From Taudactylus pleione (taxonomy: Eukaryota; Chordata; Amphibia; Anura; Myobatrachidae): a stretch of 64,000 nt of DNA. A model generated the notes under the pieces. That model was not told where the DNA came from. It did not search any database and was given only the letters and a program-made list of their open reading frames with translations. Each line of letters starts with the position of its first letter. The stretch's first letter is position 1. Where the stretch lies: contig JAUIMM010000688.1 in NCBI GenBank assembly GCA_031769625.1, positions 1,369,001-1,433,000 of the forward strand, in the 5' to 3' direction. The position numbers and the translations under genes are program-made. Positions 25,301 to 37,593 of the stretch are shown here, piece after piece.

Positions 25301-28300
25301 GTATATATATAGGACAGGACTAGTAGGTGACATGGATGGTGACACAGGGTGTAGGATATAGTTACAGGTAATAATACAGTATATCTAGAGGACAGGGCTA
25401 GTAGGTGACATGGATGGTGACACAGGGTGTGGGATATAGTTACAGTTAATAATACAGTATATCGATAGGACAGGACTAGTAGGTGACATGGATGGTGACA
25501 CAGGGTGTGGGATATAGTTACAGGTAATATACAATATATCTATAGGACAGGACTAGTAGGTGACATGGATGGTGTAACAGGGTGGGGGATATAGTTACAG
25601 GTAATATACAATATATCTATAGGACAGGACTAGTAGGTGACATGGATGGTGTAACAGGGTGTGGGATATAGTTACAGGTAATATACAGTATATCTAGAGG
25701 ACAGGACTAGTAGGTGACATTGATGGTGACAGGGTGTGGGATATAGTTACAGGTAATATACAATATATCTATAGGACAGGACTAGTAGGTGACATGGATG
25801 GTGACACAGGGTGTAGGATATAGTTACAGGTAATAATACAGTATATCTAGAGGACAGGACTAGTAGGTGACATAGATGGTGACACAGGGTGTAGGATATA
25901 GAGACAGGTAATAATACAGTATATCTAGAGGACAGGACTAGTAGGTGACATGGATGGTGACACAGGGTGTAGGATATAGTTACAGGTAATAATACAGTAA
26001 ATCTAGAGGACAGGACTAGTAGGTGACATGGATGGTGACACAGGGTGTGGGATATAGTTACAGGTAATATACAATATATCTATAGGACAGGGCTAGTAGG
26101 TGACACAGGGTGTGGGATAAAGTTACAGGTAATAATACAGTATATCTATAGGACAGGACTAGTAGGTGACATGGATGGTGACAGGGTGTGCGATATAGAT
26201 ACAGGTAATAATAGAATATATCTGTAGGACAGGACTAGTAGGTGACATGGATGGTGACACAGGGTGTGGGATATAGTTACAGGTAATATACAATATATCT
26301 ATAGGACAGGACTAGTAGGTGACATGGATGGTGACACAGGGTGTGGGATATAGTTACAGGTAATATACAATATATCTATAGGACAGGACTAGTAGGTGAC
26401 ATGGATGGTGACACAGGGTGTGGGATATAGTTACAGATAATACAGTATATCGATAGGACAGGACTAGTAGGTGACATGGATGGTGACACAGGGTGTGGGA
26501 TATAGTTACAGGTAATAAATAATACAGTATATCTATAGGACAGGACTAGTAGGTGACATGGATGGTGACACAGGGTTTGGGATATAGTTACAGGTAATAA
26601 TACAGTATATATATAGGACAGGACTAGTAGGTGACATGGATGGTGACACAGGGTGTGGGATATAGTTACAGGTAATAATACAATATATCTATAGGACAGG
26701 ACTAGTAGGTGACATAGATGGTGACACAGGGTGTAGGATATAGTTACAGGTAATAATACAGTATATCTAGAGGACAGGACTAGTAGGTGACAGGGATGGT
26801 GACACAGGGTGTGGGATATAGTTACAGGTAATAATACAGTATATATATATAGGACAGGACTAGTAGGTGACATGGATGGTGACACAGGGTGTAGGATATA
26901 GTTACAGGTAATAATACAGTATATCTAGAGGACAGGACTAGTAGGTGACATAGATGGTGACACAGGGTGTAGGATATAGTTACAGGTAATAATACAGTAT
27001 ATCTAGAGGACAGGGCTAGTAGGTGACACAGGGTGTGGGATATAGTTACAGGTAATAATACAGTATATCGATAGGACAGGACTAGTAGGTGACATGGATG
27101 GTGACACAGGGTGTGGGATATAGTTACAGGTAATATACAATATATCTATAGGACAGGACTTGTAGGTGACATGGATGGTGACACAGGGTGTGGGATATAG
27201 TTATAGGTAATATACAATATATCTATAGGACAGGACTAGTAGGTGACAGGGATGGTGACACAGGGTGTGGGATATAGTTACAGGTAATAATACAGTATAT
27301 ATATAGGACAGGACTAGTAGGTGACATGGATGGTGACACAGGGTGTAGGCTATAGTTACAGGTAATAATACAGTATATCTAGAGGACAGGACTAGTAGGT
27401 GACATAGATGGTGACACAGGGTGTAGGATATAGTTACAGGTAATAATACAGTATATCTAGAGGACAGGACTAGTAGGTGACATGGATGGTGATACTGGGT
27501 GACACATAGTATGGGATATAGTTACAGGTAATAATACAATATATCTAGAGGACAGGGCTAGTAGGTGACATGGATGGTGACACAGGGTGTGGGATATAGT
27601 TACAGGTAATAATACAGTATATCGATAGGACAGGACTAGTAGGTGACATGGATGGTGACACAGGGTGTGGGATATAGTTACAGGTAATATACAATATATC
27701 TATAGGACAGGACTTGTAGGTGACATGGATGGTGACACAGGGTGTGGGATATAGTTATAGGTAATATACAATATATCTATAGGACAGGACTAGTAGGTGA
27801 CAGGGTGTGGGATATAGTTATAGGTAATAATACAGTATATCTATAGGACAGGACTAGTAGGTGACATGGATGGTGATACTGGGTGTGAGATATAGTTACA
27901 GGTAATATACAATATATCTATAGGACAGGACTAGTAGGTGACATGGATGGTGTAACAGGGTGGGGGATATAGTTACAGGTAATATACAATATATCTATAG
28001 GACAGGACTAGTAGGTGACATGGATGGTGTAACAGGGTGGGGGATATAGTTACAGGTAATAATACAGTATATCTATAGGACAGGACTAGTAGGTGACATG
28101 GATGGTGACACAGGGTGTGGGATATAGTTACAGGTAATAATACAGTATATCTATAGGACAGGACTAGTAGGTGACATGGATGGTGATACTGGGTGTAGGA
28201 TATAGTTACAGGTAATAATACAGTATATCTATAGGACAGGACTAGTAGGTGACATGGATGGTGACACAGGGTGTGGGATATAGTTACAGGTAATAATACA

Positions 28301-31300
28301 GTATATCTATAGGACAGGACTAGTAGGTGACATGGATGGTGACACAGGGTATGGGATATAGTTACAGGTAATAATACAGTATATCTATAGGACAGGACTA
28401 GTAGGTGACATGGATGGTGACACAGGGTGTGGGATATAGTTATAGGTAATATACAATATATCTATAGGACAGGACTAGTAGGTGACATGGATGGTGACAC
28501 AGGGTGTAGGATATAGTTACAGGTAATAATAAAATATATCTATAGGACAGGAGTTGTAGGTGACATGGATGGTGACACATGGTGTGGGATATAGTTACAA
28601 GTAATAATACAGTATATCTATAGGACAGGACTAGTAGGTGACATGGATGGTGACACAGGGTGTGGGATATAGTTACAGGTAATAATACAGTATATCTATA
28701 GGACAGGACTAGTAGGTGACATGGATGGTGACACATGGTGTGGGATATAGTTACAGGTAATAATACAGTATATCTATAGGACAGGACTAGTAGGTGACAT
28801 GGATGGTGACACAGGGTGTGGGATATAGTTACAGGTAATAATACAGTATATCTATAGGACAGGACTAGTAGGTGACATGGATGGTGACACATGGTGTGGG
28901 ATATAGTTACAGGTAATAATACAGTATATCTATAGGACAGGACTAGTAGGTGACATGGATGGTGACACAGGGTGTGGGATATAGTTACAGGTAATATACA
29001 ATATATCTATAGGACAGGACTAGTAGGTGACATGGATGGTGACACAGGGTGTGGGATATAGTTACAGGTAATAATACAATATATCTATAGGATAGGACTA
29101 GTAGGTGACATGGATGGTGACAGGGTGTGGGATATAGTTACAGGTAATATACAATATATCTATAGGACAGGACTAGTAGGTGACATGGATGGTGATACTG
29201 GGTGACACAGGGTGTGGGATATAGTTACAGGTAATAATACAATATATCTATAGGACAGGACTAGTAGGTGACATGGATGGTGACAGGGTGTGGGATATAG
29301 TTACAGGTAAGATACAATACATCTATAGGACAGGACTATTAGGTGACATGGATGGTGACACAGGGTGTGGGATATAGTTACAGGTAATCTACAATATATC
29401 TATAAGACAGGACTAGTAGGTGACATGGAGGGTGACAGGGTGTGGGATATAGTTACAGGTAATAATACAGTATATCTATAGGACAGGACTAGTAGGTGAC
29501 ATGGATGGTGACACAGGGTGTGGGATATAGTTACAGGTAATAATACAATATATCTGTAGGACAGGACTAGTAGGTGACATGGATGGTGATACTGGGTTTG
29601 GGATATAGTTACAAGTAATATACAATATATCTATAGGACAGGACTAGTAGGTGACATGGATGGTGTAACAGGGTGGGGGATATAGTTACAGGTAATAATA
29701 CAGTATATCTATAGGACAGGACTAGTAGGTGACATGGATGGTGACACAGGGTGTGGGATATAGTTACAGGTAATATACAATATATCTATAGGACAGGACT
29801 TGTAGGTGACATGGATGGTGACACATGATGTGGGATATAGTTATAGGTAATAATACAGTATATCTATAGGACAGGACTAGTAGGTGACATGGATGGTGAC
29901 ACAGGGTGTGGGATATAGTTACAGGTAATAATACAATATATCTATAGGACAGGACTAGTAGGTGACATGGATGGTGATACTGGGTGTAGGATATAGTTAC
30001 AGGTAATAATACAGTATATCTATAGGACAGGACTAGTAGGTGACATGGATGGTGACACAGGGTGTGGGATATAGTTACAGGTAATAATACAGTATATCTA
30101 TAGGATAGGACTAGTAGGTGACATGGATGGTGACACAGGGTGTGGGATATAGTTACAGGTAATAATACAGTATATCTATAGGACAGGACTAGTAGGTGAC
30201 ATGGATGGTGACACAGGGTGTGGGATATAGTAATAGGTAATATACAATATATCTATAGGACAGGACTAGTAGGTGACATGGATGGTGACACAGGGTGTAG
30301 GATATAGTTACAGGTAATAATACAATATATCTATAGGACAGGACTTGTAGGTGACATGGATGGTGACACATGGTGTGGGATATAGTTACAGGTAATAATA
30401 CAGTATATCTATAGGACAGGACTAGTAGGTGACATGGATGGTGACACAGGGTGTGGGATATAGTTACAGGTAATAATACAGTATATCTATAGGACAGGAC
30501 TAGTAGGTGACATGGATGGTGACACAGGGTGTGGGATATAGTTACAGGTAATAATACAGTATATCTATAGGACAGGACTAGTAGGTGACATGGATGGTGA
30601 CACAGGGTGTGGGATATAGTTATAGGTAATATACAATATATCTATAGGACAGGACTAGTAGGTGACATGGATGGTGACACAGGGTGTAGGATATAGTTAC
30701 AGGTAATAATACAATATATCTATAGGACAGGACTTGTAGGTGACATGGATGGTGACACATGGTGTGGGATATAGTTACAGGTAATAATACAGTATATCTA
30801 TAGGACAGGACTAGTAGGTGACATGGATGGTGACACAGGGTGTGGGATATAGTTACAGGTAATAATACAGTATATCTATAGGACAGGACTAGTAGGTGAC
30901 ATGGATGGTGACACAGGGTGTGGGATAGTTACAGGTAATAATACAGTATATCTATAGGACAGGACTAGTAGGTGACATGGATGGTGACACAGGGTGTGGG
31001 ATATAGTTACAGGTAATAATACAGTATATCTATAGGACAGGACTAGTAGGTGACATGGATGGTGACACAGGGTGTGGGATATAGTTACAGGTAATAATAC
31101 AGTATATCTATAGGACAGGACTAGTAGGTGACATGGATGGTGACACAGGGTGTGGGATATAGTTATAGGTAATATACAATATATCTATAGGACAGGACTA
31201 GTAGGTGACATGGATGGTGACACAGGGTGTAGGATATAGTTACAGGTAATAATACAATATATCTATAGGACAGGACTTGTAGGTGACATGGATGGTGACA

Positions 31301-31596
31301 CATGGTGTGGGATATAGTTACAGGTAATAATACAGTATATCTATAGGACAGGACTTGTAGGTGACATGGATGGTGACACATGGTGTGGGATATAGTTACA
31401 GGTAATAATACAGTATATCTATAGGACAGGACTAGTAGGTGACATGGATGGTGACACAGGGTGTGGGATATAGTTACAGGTAATAATACAGTATATCTAT
31501 AGGACAGGACTAGTAGGTGACATGGATGGTGACACAGGGTGTGGGATAGTTACAGGTAATAATACAGTATATCTATAGGACAGGACTAGTAGGTGA
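10370..31596. repeat. 21-kb minisatellite, 78-bp unit, with higher-order blocks
   Basis: Roughly 270 tandem units with core GGACAGGACTAGTAGGTGAC, then ATGGATGGTGACACAGGG, TGTGGGATATAGTTACAGGT and AATAATACAATATATCTATA. Variants have 75-76 bp (TAATATACAAT in place of TAATAATACAAT, or loss of ACA) or an extra GATACTGGGTGACAC segment. Because 78 is 26 codons, long meaningless ORFs appear on both strands. Rare variants recur at fixed spacing: 13639 and 18314, and 14657 and 19332, are both 4675 bp apart. The 14657-type variant recurs again at 21656, 23962 and 26045. Multi-kilobase blocks have therefore been duplicated, while 28.0-31.6 kb is more uniform. The array ends within a few bases of a predicted splice donor (31602). 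Confidence 0.95.
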
Positions 31597-31602
31597 TATT
31601 AC

Positions 31603-31700
31603 CGGATCATTTGTCTCTGTCACAGCTGTTACAGTACAGTACTGCCTCCTGCTCTCTATACAGATGACAGACCCGGAAGCTGTGTAACACGCCTGGATTT
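31603..31700 (-). promoter_or_regulatory. Putative non-coding first exon/promoter of KRAB gene 1
   Basis: On minus the segment reads CCGGGTC ... CAGCTGT ... ATCCG then GTAATA, a plausible splice donor. The same order occurs on minus at 45024-45110 upstream of gene 2 (GACCCGGA, ACAGCTG and ATTACCGGAT on plus are shared). The exon's upstream end is not fixed. ACCCGGAAGC near 31672 looks like an ETS-type site, common at vertebrate housekeeping promoters. This is an inference from two homologous sites and has no transcript support. Confidence 0.5.
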
Positions 31701-32093
31701 GCGTTTCAAAGCTCTATCATTCAGCGATATCTAGCCGAGCTTCGTTACTGTGCTATTTATCCATCTATGCCAGCAGTGCCCTCTAGTGGTTATTGCATGC
31801 AGTCGATGGAATATTGATAAGCGTTGTGTGAAGTGCAGAAATTAACCTTTTTGCTATTTATATGTATTTATTTTTTATTCCATTACATATTAGGGATTTA
31901 TATCAGGACATATTAGACTTTCTTTTGACACCATAGTTCATATATATGTGATTAGCTTCTTTTAACCAATTAAATATATCTTTGATGTTATTCTGTGACT
32001 TTAGTAGAGGTTTGGTGTATATATTGCCTAGGTGTATGTAAAATTGTGTACCTGCTTTTTAAAAAAAAAAAAATATATATAATAAACAGCAGA
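31701..32093. other. Intergenic, AT-rich
   Basis: Region upstream of the putative gene 1 first exon. Nothing recognisable beyond an A-run near 32060. Confidence 0.4.
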
Positions 32094-32139
32094 ATTACAG
32101 TGTAACAAAAGGGACTGGTTCTTTTTGTTACACTGTAAT
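32094..32139. repeat. Short hairpin
   Basis: ATTACAGTGTAACAAAA pairs with its complement at 32123-32139 around a short loop. Confidence 0.7.
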
Positions 32140-32399
32140 GCAAAACAAAAAAGGCTAAACACAAAAAAGGCTCACGATCATCTTAAGGCTCCCCTCTAAA
32201 GAGGCCACTTAAGGGACAATGGTCTTTAGAACCCACTTTCGTTACAGGAGTAGGGGGGTGCCTTTACCTTCGGATGCACCAAAAGGTTTCACCCAGGGCC
32301 AAAGGTCTTCTGTCCCACACCTACCTGGAGTGCAGCTGTCAGAGGTTCAGGCTCCACCACTCCTTAGTAAAGATATTTACTAACAAGTGATATTCTAAA

Positions 32400-33790
32400 T
32401 AAATCTCTTTCTTATTTGTCATGTGGATGAGCCCCTGATCCCTGACTCTGACGTCCTTTCCCCTCAAGTTCAAAATCAATTACCCACTTTGGTGCTCCAG
32501 GTTCGATCCAAGGTTGCCTACCAACTTGTCTCCGGTCATCATGATTCTGCTCTAGCGAGTTTAAAAATCCTTTTCCCATCTCCTGCATTCCTGATGAAGA
32601 CCTGTGATATTTTGTGCAAATGTGTTTTTGTTTTTTTGTGTATACTCCTGGGTGATATGTGGCAGATTTTTTCATCTCATTTTTCCCCTGCAGGGGGCTG
32701 AGGCCTGGCCAGATTACATATTTGGAATGTATAGATTTGTCATATTGTTTTATATGCCATTTTATTTGTCTTATACATTGTTGTAATTTCATATATTATG
32801 TTTTCCTTATTTTATTTATTTATTTTCTTTTTGCCCATACTGTACATGTCTGATTAGGAGGAACTGTAAAAGAAAAAAAAATGTTTTAGCTCATTATCAG
32901 GCCTTACGTGTACTCTACATATCCTGCCTTTCCTTTTTTATGTTATTACATATTCTTTGCACTATAAATATATTTGTGAAATTTCAATAATTCTCTGTGG
33001 GAGGAGCTCCAGTTTTGTATAATGCAGGAGAGCTGGGCCTAGCTTGGGGTTATTACGTTTATTGCCCTGGTCACTTATGTGGTCTTTAAAATGCTTTGGG
33101 GTCTATGTACTAAGCAGTGATAAGTGACAGAGTGAAAAGTGATAAGTCTGTGATAAGGTGCCAGCCAATCAGCTCCCAACTGTCATCTCACAGGCTGTGT
33201 TTGAAAAATTACAGTTGGGAGCTGATTGGCTGGCACCTTATCACTGACTTATCACTTTTCACTCTGTCACTTATCACTGCTTAGTACATAGACCCCTTTA
33301 TTTGGGTTGGGGGGGTTTAGATAGTGTTTAGTGTAGTTTAGGGGGTTAGGGAGGGTATTTTCTACTTGGGGATCCAAGTATGCCTGGGTTGGAGGTTAGG
33401 CCATACAGGGTGGGGGGTTATGGGGTGGTTTGATTTATTTTTTTTTTCATTTATTTTAGGTACATATTTTATGATTTTTATATTAAGTTTGGTAATGTCG
33501 GGGTATCTGTATTATTTGTTATTATATTTGCACACTGTACTTGTTTTATCTCCGGATCTATAGGCCTGAATGGCGCCTTCAGGTCATTTTTGCTTTATAT
33601 TTTGTGTTGAGAAGTATTCAATATATCCTGTTATGTATGCACCATATTCTATTCATATGTACTCTGATATTTCACATCTGCCTCAATTCAATTATTCTGT
33701 ATTCTTTTTTATTTTACTTTTGTTGATGGGTGTAAGTTTAAAAAATGTCAATAAAAAAAATACTCAATTTAAAAAACAAGTGATATTCTT
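32400..33790 (+). mobile_element. Possible LINE 3' tail, interrupted by a MITE
   Basis: T-rich plus-strand sequence ends at 33745-33780 with AATGTCAATAAAAAAAATA, resembling the 3' end of L1-type elements. No reverse-transcriptase motif is readable in it. 33098-33296 is a separate MITE. The left border is a guess. Confidence 0.35.
33098..33296. mobile_element. Palindromic MITE (GGGGTCTATGTACTAAGC ends)
   Basis: A 199-bp inverted repeat with arms of at least 50 bp (ends GGGGTCTATGTACTAAGCAG and complement) and an inner pair around CAGCCAATCAGCTCCCAACT. TTT on both sides may be a target duplication. A single related end occurs at 57904-57924. Confidence 0.85.
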
Positions 33791-33928
33791 GTTATAACTT
33801 GTTAGTAAATTTAAATGGTGCTCCATCCAATCAGCTTTGAACTGTCATTTTTCAAACACGTGACAGGAGCCGAATGGTTGGAGCACCATTTAAGATTAGT
33901 AACGCGTAATAATAAGAATATCACTTGT
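33777..33928. mobile_element. Palindromic MITE (CAAGTGATATTCTTGTTA ends)
   Basis: A 152-bp imperfect inverted repeat; the inner arms GGTGCTCC/GGAGCACC bracket an AATCAGCTTTGAACTGTCAT-type core. The same end motif occurs near 32381. Confidence 0.75.
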
Positions 33929-33943
33929 TATTAAATATGCCCA

Positions 33944-34099
33944 AGTTTCCCAAACTTCACCATTATAGTTCAGGTTTTAAGGATATCCAGGCTTGAGCAC
34001 AGGTGGCTTAATTAGTACCTCAGTCAATTTAATTTAACCATCTGGACTCAAGCATGGAAATCCTTAAAACCTGGACTGCAATGGCGGTGTTTGGGAAAC
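33944..34099. mobile_element. Palindromic MITE (GTTTCCCAAAC ends)
   Basis: A 156-bp inverted repeat with ends GTTTCCCAAAC and GTTTGGGAAAC and inner complementary GGTTTTAAGGAT/ATCCTTAAAACC. Confidence 0.75.
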
Positions 34100-34299
34100 T
34101 CTGCCTTAGCATATCTTGGGCATCTGAAGTTTCCTCCACCCCTGTCAGAGAACTAAGGCAGCCTGCCCATTATTAGAGGAGACACTGACCCCCTCCCAGA
34201 ACAGGAAAACACTTCATCTCAGCCAGCAGAGGTTATTAAAAAAAAATGCCAAAGCCAAATCCAATCCAATGGTAACAGTTCAGGTACATTGATACTGTG

Positions 34300-34911
34300 G
34301 GCCTCATTCAGAGTCGGTCGAAGCGGCCGCACGGGAAAAGGGGTCGGATATGCAAATGATTCCCTCGCAAGTTGCGTCCCTAAGTTCGGATCGGCAGCTG
34401 GCCGACCAAGGGGAGGAAGCGTCCGGAAAACAAAAAAATACGCCCCCTTCTCGTACGCATTACACGTCATCTCCGGGCATATAAGGATTAATCGAGACCA
34501 TCGAGAACCATCGGAAGTGGTCGTAGAGCTTAAGGTTGACCATACCCTCTCTTAAGCTCTACGATCATGTCAGTGTACAAACCACCCATGTCACGTGTGC
34601 CATGACACTACTTTGTTAATTATGCACTCCCATAAACCGTATGCACTCCCATAAAATGCCGTTTGCATAATCAGGCACGCCTGCGTTCGGATCTCCACTC
34701 CCCCGTTTTCAAGCACATTCCCCTGATACCACCCACAAACGCCTCAATCTGTCACTCAAACTACCGACCTGGCTGTGTTCAAGGAGAGAGAAATTTCTGA
34801 TCGTAGCGGCTAGTTTGCACACGCGCATTGCGACCTTTTCGCATGCGCAGTATAGCGAACATCTGTGGCGTACGACCGTGCGGCCGCTTCGACCGACTCT
34901 GAATGAGGTCC
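34300..34911. mobile_element. DNA transposon/MITE with 33-bp perfect terminal inverted repeats
   Basis: The ends match as inverted repeats over about 33 bp, starting CCTCATTCAGAGTCGGTCGA and running into GCGGCCGC (a NotI site). The 610-bp interior has no transposase ORF. The inner part (TCCACTCCCCCGTTTTCAAG and nearby) is shared with 42480-42747 and 61364-62928, so these form one family with different ends. Confidence 0.85.
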
Positions 34912-35757
34912 TGTGTGTGGTCCCATTTATAAAGAATGGCTGCATGATCAAACTGACAATATTTAGCACTAAACACCAGCAATATTAAGCAGGTAATTAG
35001 GGCCACCATCAGGTGGGGTGGAAGACGTACTTAAGTACAGATCCTGGACTGACAGTGGGATTATCCTGGCTGCACTCCTGAGTCTGGCCAACCTCTCATG
35101 TCTACATGTGTAAGCAGTTTCCTAAAAGCTTTTTTTTCTCACTTCAAAGGGTGATTGCAGCAATTACAATGCTATCGACCTTGGTAAACACTGCCGGATA
35201 CAAGACTGCCTCTGCACGGAGAGGCCCGAATAACAAGAATAATGGCACGTGCCAAAGTAATACCTGAAAATTATTATAACAATAGTCTATTATTTTGAAT
35301 AAAGGGGGGTTGGATTTGAGGTGAGGGTGAATGGAGATGGTGGTGGTTATGATAGGGTGCTGCTTGTTTAATTTGCAGTGGGCCCCACAATTTCTGATGG
35401 CAGCCTTGCTGGTAGTGATATAATATTGGTGCGAAATTACATTCTAGAACTCTGGGTGTGAACGATTCAAGCTTATTGAATATGTACTACACAACCAATA
35501 CTCAACATTATTGGATACTTATGAATGTACAATGTATTATGAGAGTACTTAATACACAATCTTTTCAAGAACTCATTATCTCCTGAAAGGATACAGCTCT
35601 AAATTACATTAATGCTCAGGTGTTATGTAATACAATTTAATACCCTCTAAATGCTGTCAAAGTATACTTATGTTTGTGTGTGGTATGAAGAGGATATTTG
35701 GCACAAACCACGTGTCTAAACATGACTAAACTCACCCAGTTACATGTCACACTTAAG
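34912..35757. other. Intergenic, nothing recognised
   Basis: About 850 bp of ordinary AT-rich DNA. No palindromic element or coding segment is supported. Confidence 0.4.
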
Positions 35758-36050
35758 CTGCATACACAAACAACGATTTTTTTGAACGATTATCGTTAAA
35801 TGATATCGTTTAATGACAATTGTTTGAAAAAATCGTTCACTTTCTGAGTCAAACGATGAACGATCATCGTTCATGCGCGTTCACGTTTGTAGTTCAGTCA
35901 GACTTGTCAACTCAACGATTTTCATTAAGGGAATACGCAAAAATCATTTGTAGTTCAAAAAAAATCGTTCATTACACTTTCAAAAATCTGACAGATAATC
36001 TGACAGAAAATCGTTCATTAAATCGTTGGTAACAAAATCGTTGTGTGCTT
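35758..36050. mobile_element. MITE of the AACGATT type
   Basis: Dense in AACGATT/AATCGTT words with inverted ends (CACAAACAACGATTTTTT and AAAATCGTTGTGTGC). Relatives lie at 60756-61072 and 61072-61360. Confidence 0.75.
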
Positions 36051-36168
36051 TACTTTGAAACTAAATCTTACCACCACTGACCTTTAATTCAAGAGTTAAT
36101 ACTTTTAGAACATCATCAGTTATTTCCTGATTGTATCAAATATCCATCACAAAGAATAACTTAGGAGT

Positions 36169-36315
36169 TTTATCAAACCTTCTAAAGAGGATAAAAGTAG
36201 GTGTTGCCCATAGCAACCAATCAGATTCTAGCTATCATTTTATATAAATGAGAGCTAGAATCTGATTGGAAGCTATTGGCAACACATCTACTTGTACTCT
36301 TTGGAAAGTTTTAGA
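36169..36315. mobile_element. Palindromic MITE (GTTGCCCATAGCAACCAATC type)
   Basis: A 147-bp inverted repeat. The CCAATCAGATTCTAGCT/AGCTAGAATCTGATTGG inner arms match a MITE type that is very widespread in frogs and fishes. Confidence 0.85.
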
Positions 36316-36829
36316 TTCTCTCCCCACCCTTAATCTGAATAACTGAAAACTAAATACACTTCCTATAGAATTATTAAAAAAATAAAACAAGATCTCTGAC
36401 ACAGTAACTCTTTAAGAACACAAAGACAGAACATTACTAAAGGTTTTGCTTAAACATAGTGCTTGGGAAATGTGCAGAGATATTGTCTGAGATCACCCCA
36501 GCCAGCAGCATTTTATGTGATATTGAAAAAGGATGCATCATTCCTTAGTTAGAATTCAGGTGGAAGATATCACTGCAACAACTTTCATACCAAAATATCT
36601 CCTGTAGCTTTTTTTGTGTGTTAAAGACTGTAAAAATTATCCAATGCTACAGTTCCATGATAAGTTACAGATTATTGTATATTTCTTACTTTTTGTTATA
36701 TATTGCGTAAAGCACATTTTTAGATAATTGTGTGATTAGAGCTTCCATCTGAAGCTAAGCATTACCATACATAATGATCTATGTATTGAATGAAGCTATA
36801 ACATTCGGAATGTGAGGAAAAGAGATTCA
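36316..36829. other. Intergenic, nothing recognised
   Basis: AT-rich DNA without ORF or repeat that I can name. Confidence 0.4.
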
Positions 36830-37319
36830 GGGCCTGATTTTGACCCGCTCGCAAGCGGGTCGATGGTGGGGCACTGCGCACGCAAGCCGCGGACCGAGTG
36901 AGAAATTCTATCGCTCCGGATCTCGCAACAAATGGGGCGGCTGTCGATGTTGATCGACAGCTTACCCCGTTTTGTAGGCGGGGAGGGGGTGGCTGGCCAA
37001 ATAAAAGGCGTTCCTGAAGGAACGCCTGCCGTTTGAGGGCGGCCCTACTGATATCACTCGTGATGTCAGTAGTGAGCTTCCTGCTTTATTAGAGCAGGAA
37101 GCTCACTGGGGCTTGCGGGAACGACACACTACCACAAGGGTCTCGTCACAAGCCCGATGGTCGCGATCATCGCGACCATCACCTGGCTGCTTGCAAAAGC
37201 TGTGGGTGGTCACCCACAGCTTAGCGAGCGGCCAGGAGGCCGTTTAAAAAAAAAAAAAAAGTGGCCGCCCTGATTCAGAGCGAGCGCTAGCTTTTTGCGA
37301 GCGGCTCTGAATCAGGGCC
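36830..37319. mobile_element. Hairpin-chain MITE, copy 2
   Basis: About 490 bp in the orientation opposite to copy 1. It starts GGGCCTGATTTTGACCCGCT and ends GCTCTGAATCAGGGCC. Hairpins include CTACTGATATCAC/GTGATGTCAGTAG, AGGCGTTCCTGAAGGAACGCC, GATGGTCGCGATCATCGCGA... and GCTGTGGGTGGTCACCCACA. One stem, AGTGAGCTTCCTGCTTTA... paired with TAGAGCAGGAAGCTCACT, occupies the place of GAGTGATTTTGGCTCT in copies 1 and 3. The sequence differs but the stem is kept. Confidence 0.85.
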
Positions 37320-37555
37320 TTAGCTTTTGCAAAGCCATGAAAGAAACCTCATGCTCAAAAAAAGACCTTCTACACCAGCCTAGTCAGACCTAGTTCTAAT
37401 TTGTGGCATTCGATCTCCTGAGTGTTTTCAACCCACAAATTTGGGCTAAATATATCAAACATCCAGATAAAACTGCCATGTAAATTTTGTGGCCAGTTGC
37501 ATAACTGTCCCCAGCAAGATATAGAACATTATACTATAAAGACTTATGATATATG

Positions 37556-37561
37556 TTTATT
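37556..37561 (-). terminator. Candidate poly(A) signal of KRAB gene 2
   Basis: AATAAA on minus, 33 bp after the stop codon of gene 2. Unless a later signal is used, the 3' UTR would be very short. Confidence 0.45.
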
Positions 37562-37593
37562 AAGCATACATTTAGTCAAAAACGCTTGCCACA

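Noticed and set aside
10370..31596. CRISPR array or bacterial repeat system
   Set aside because: Units are contiguous without unique spacers and lie among vertebrate KRAB genes and LINEs.
32498..32507. GGTTCGATCC, a tRNA B-box-like word
   Set aside because: No A box at proper spacing and no cloverleaf; chance match or very worn SINE.
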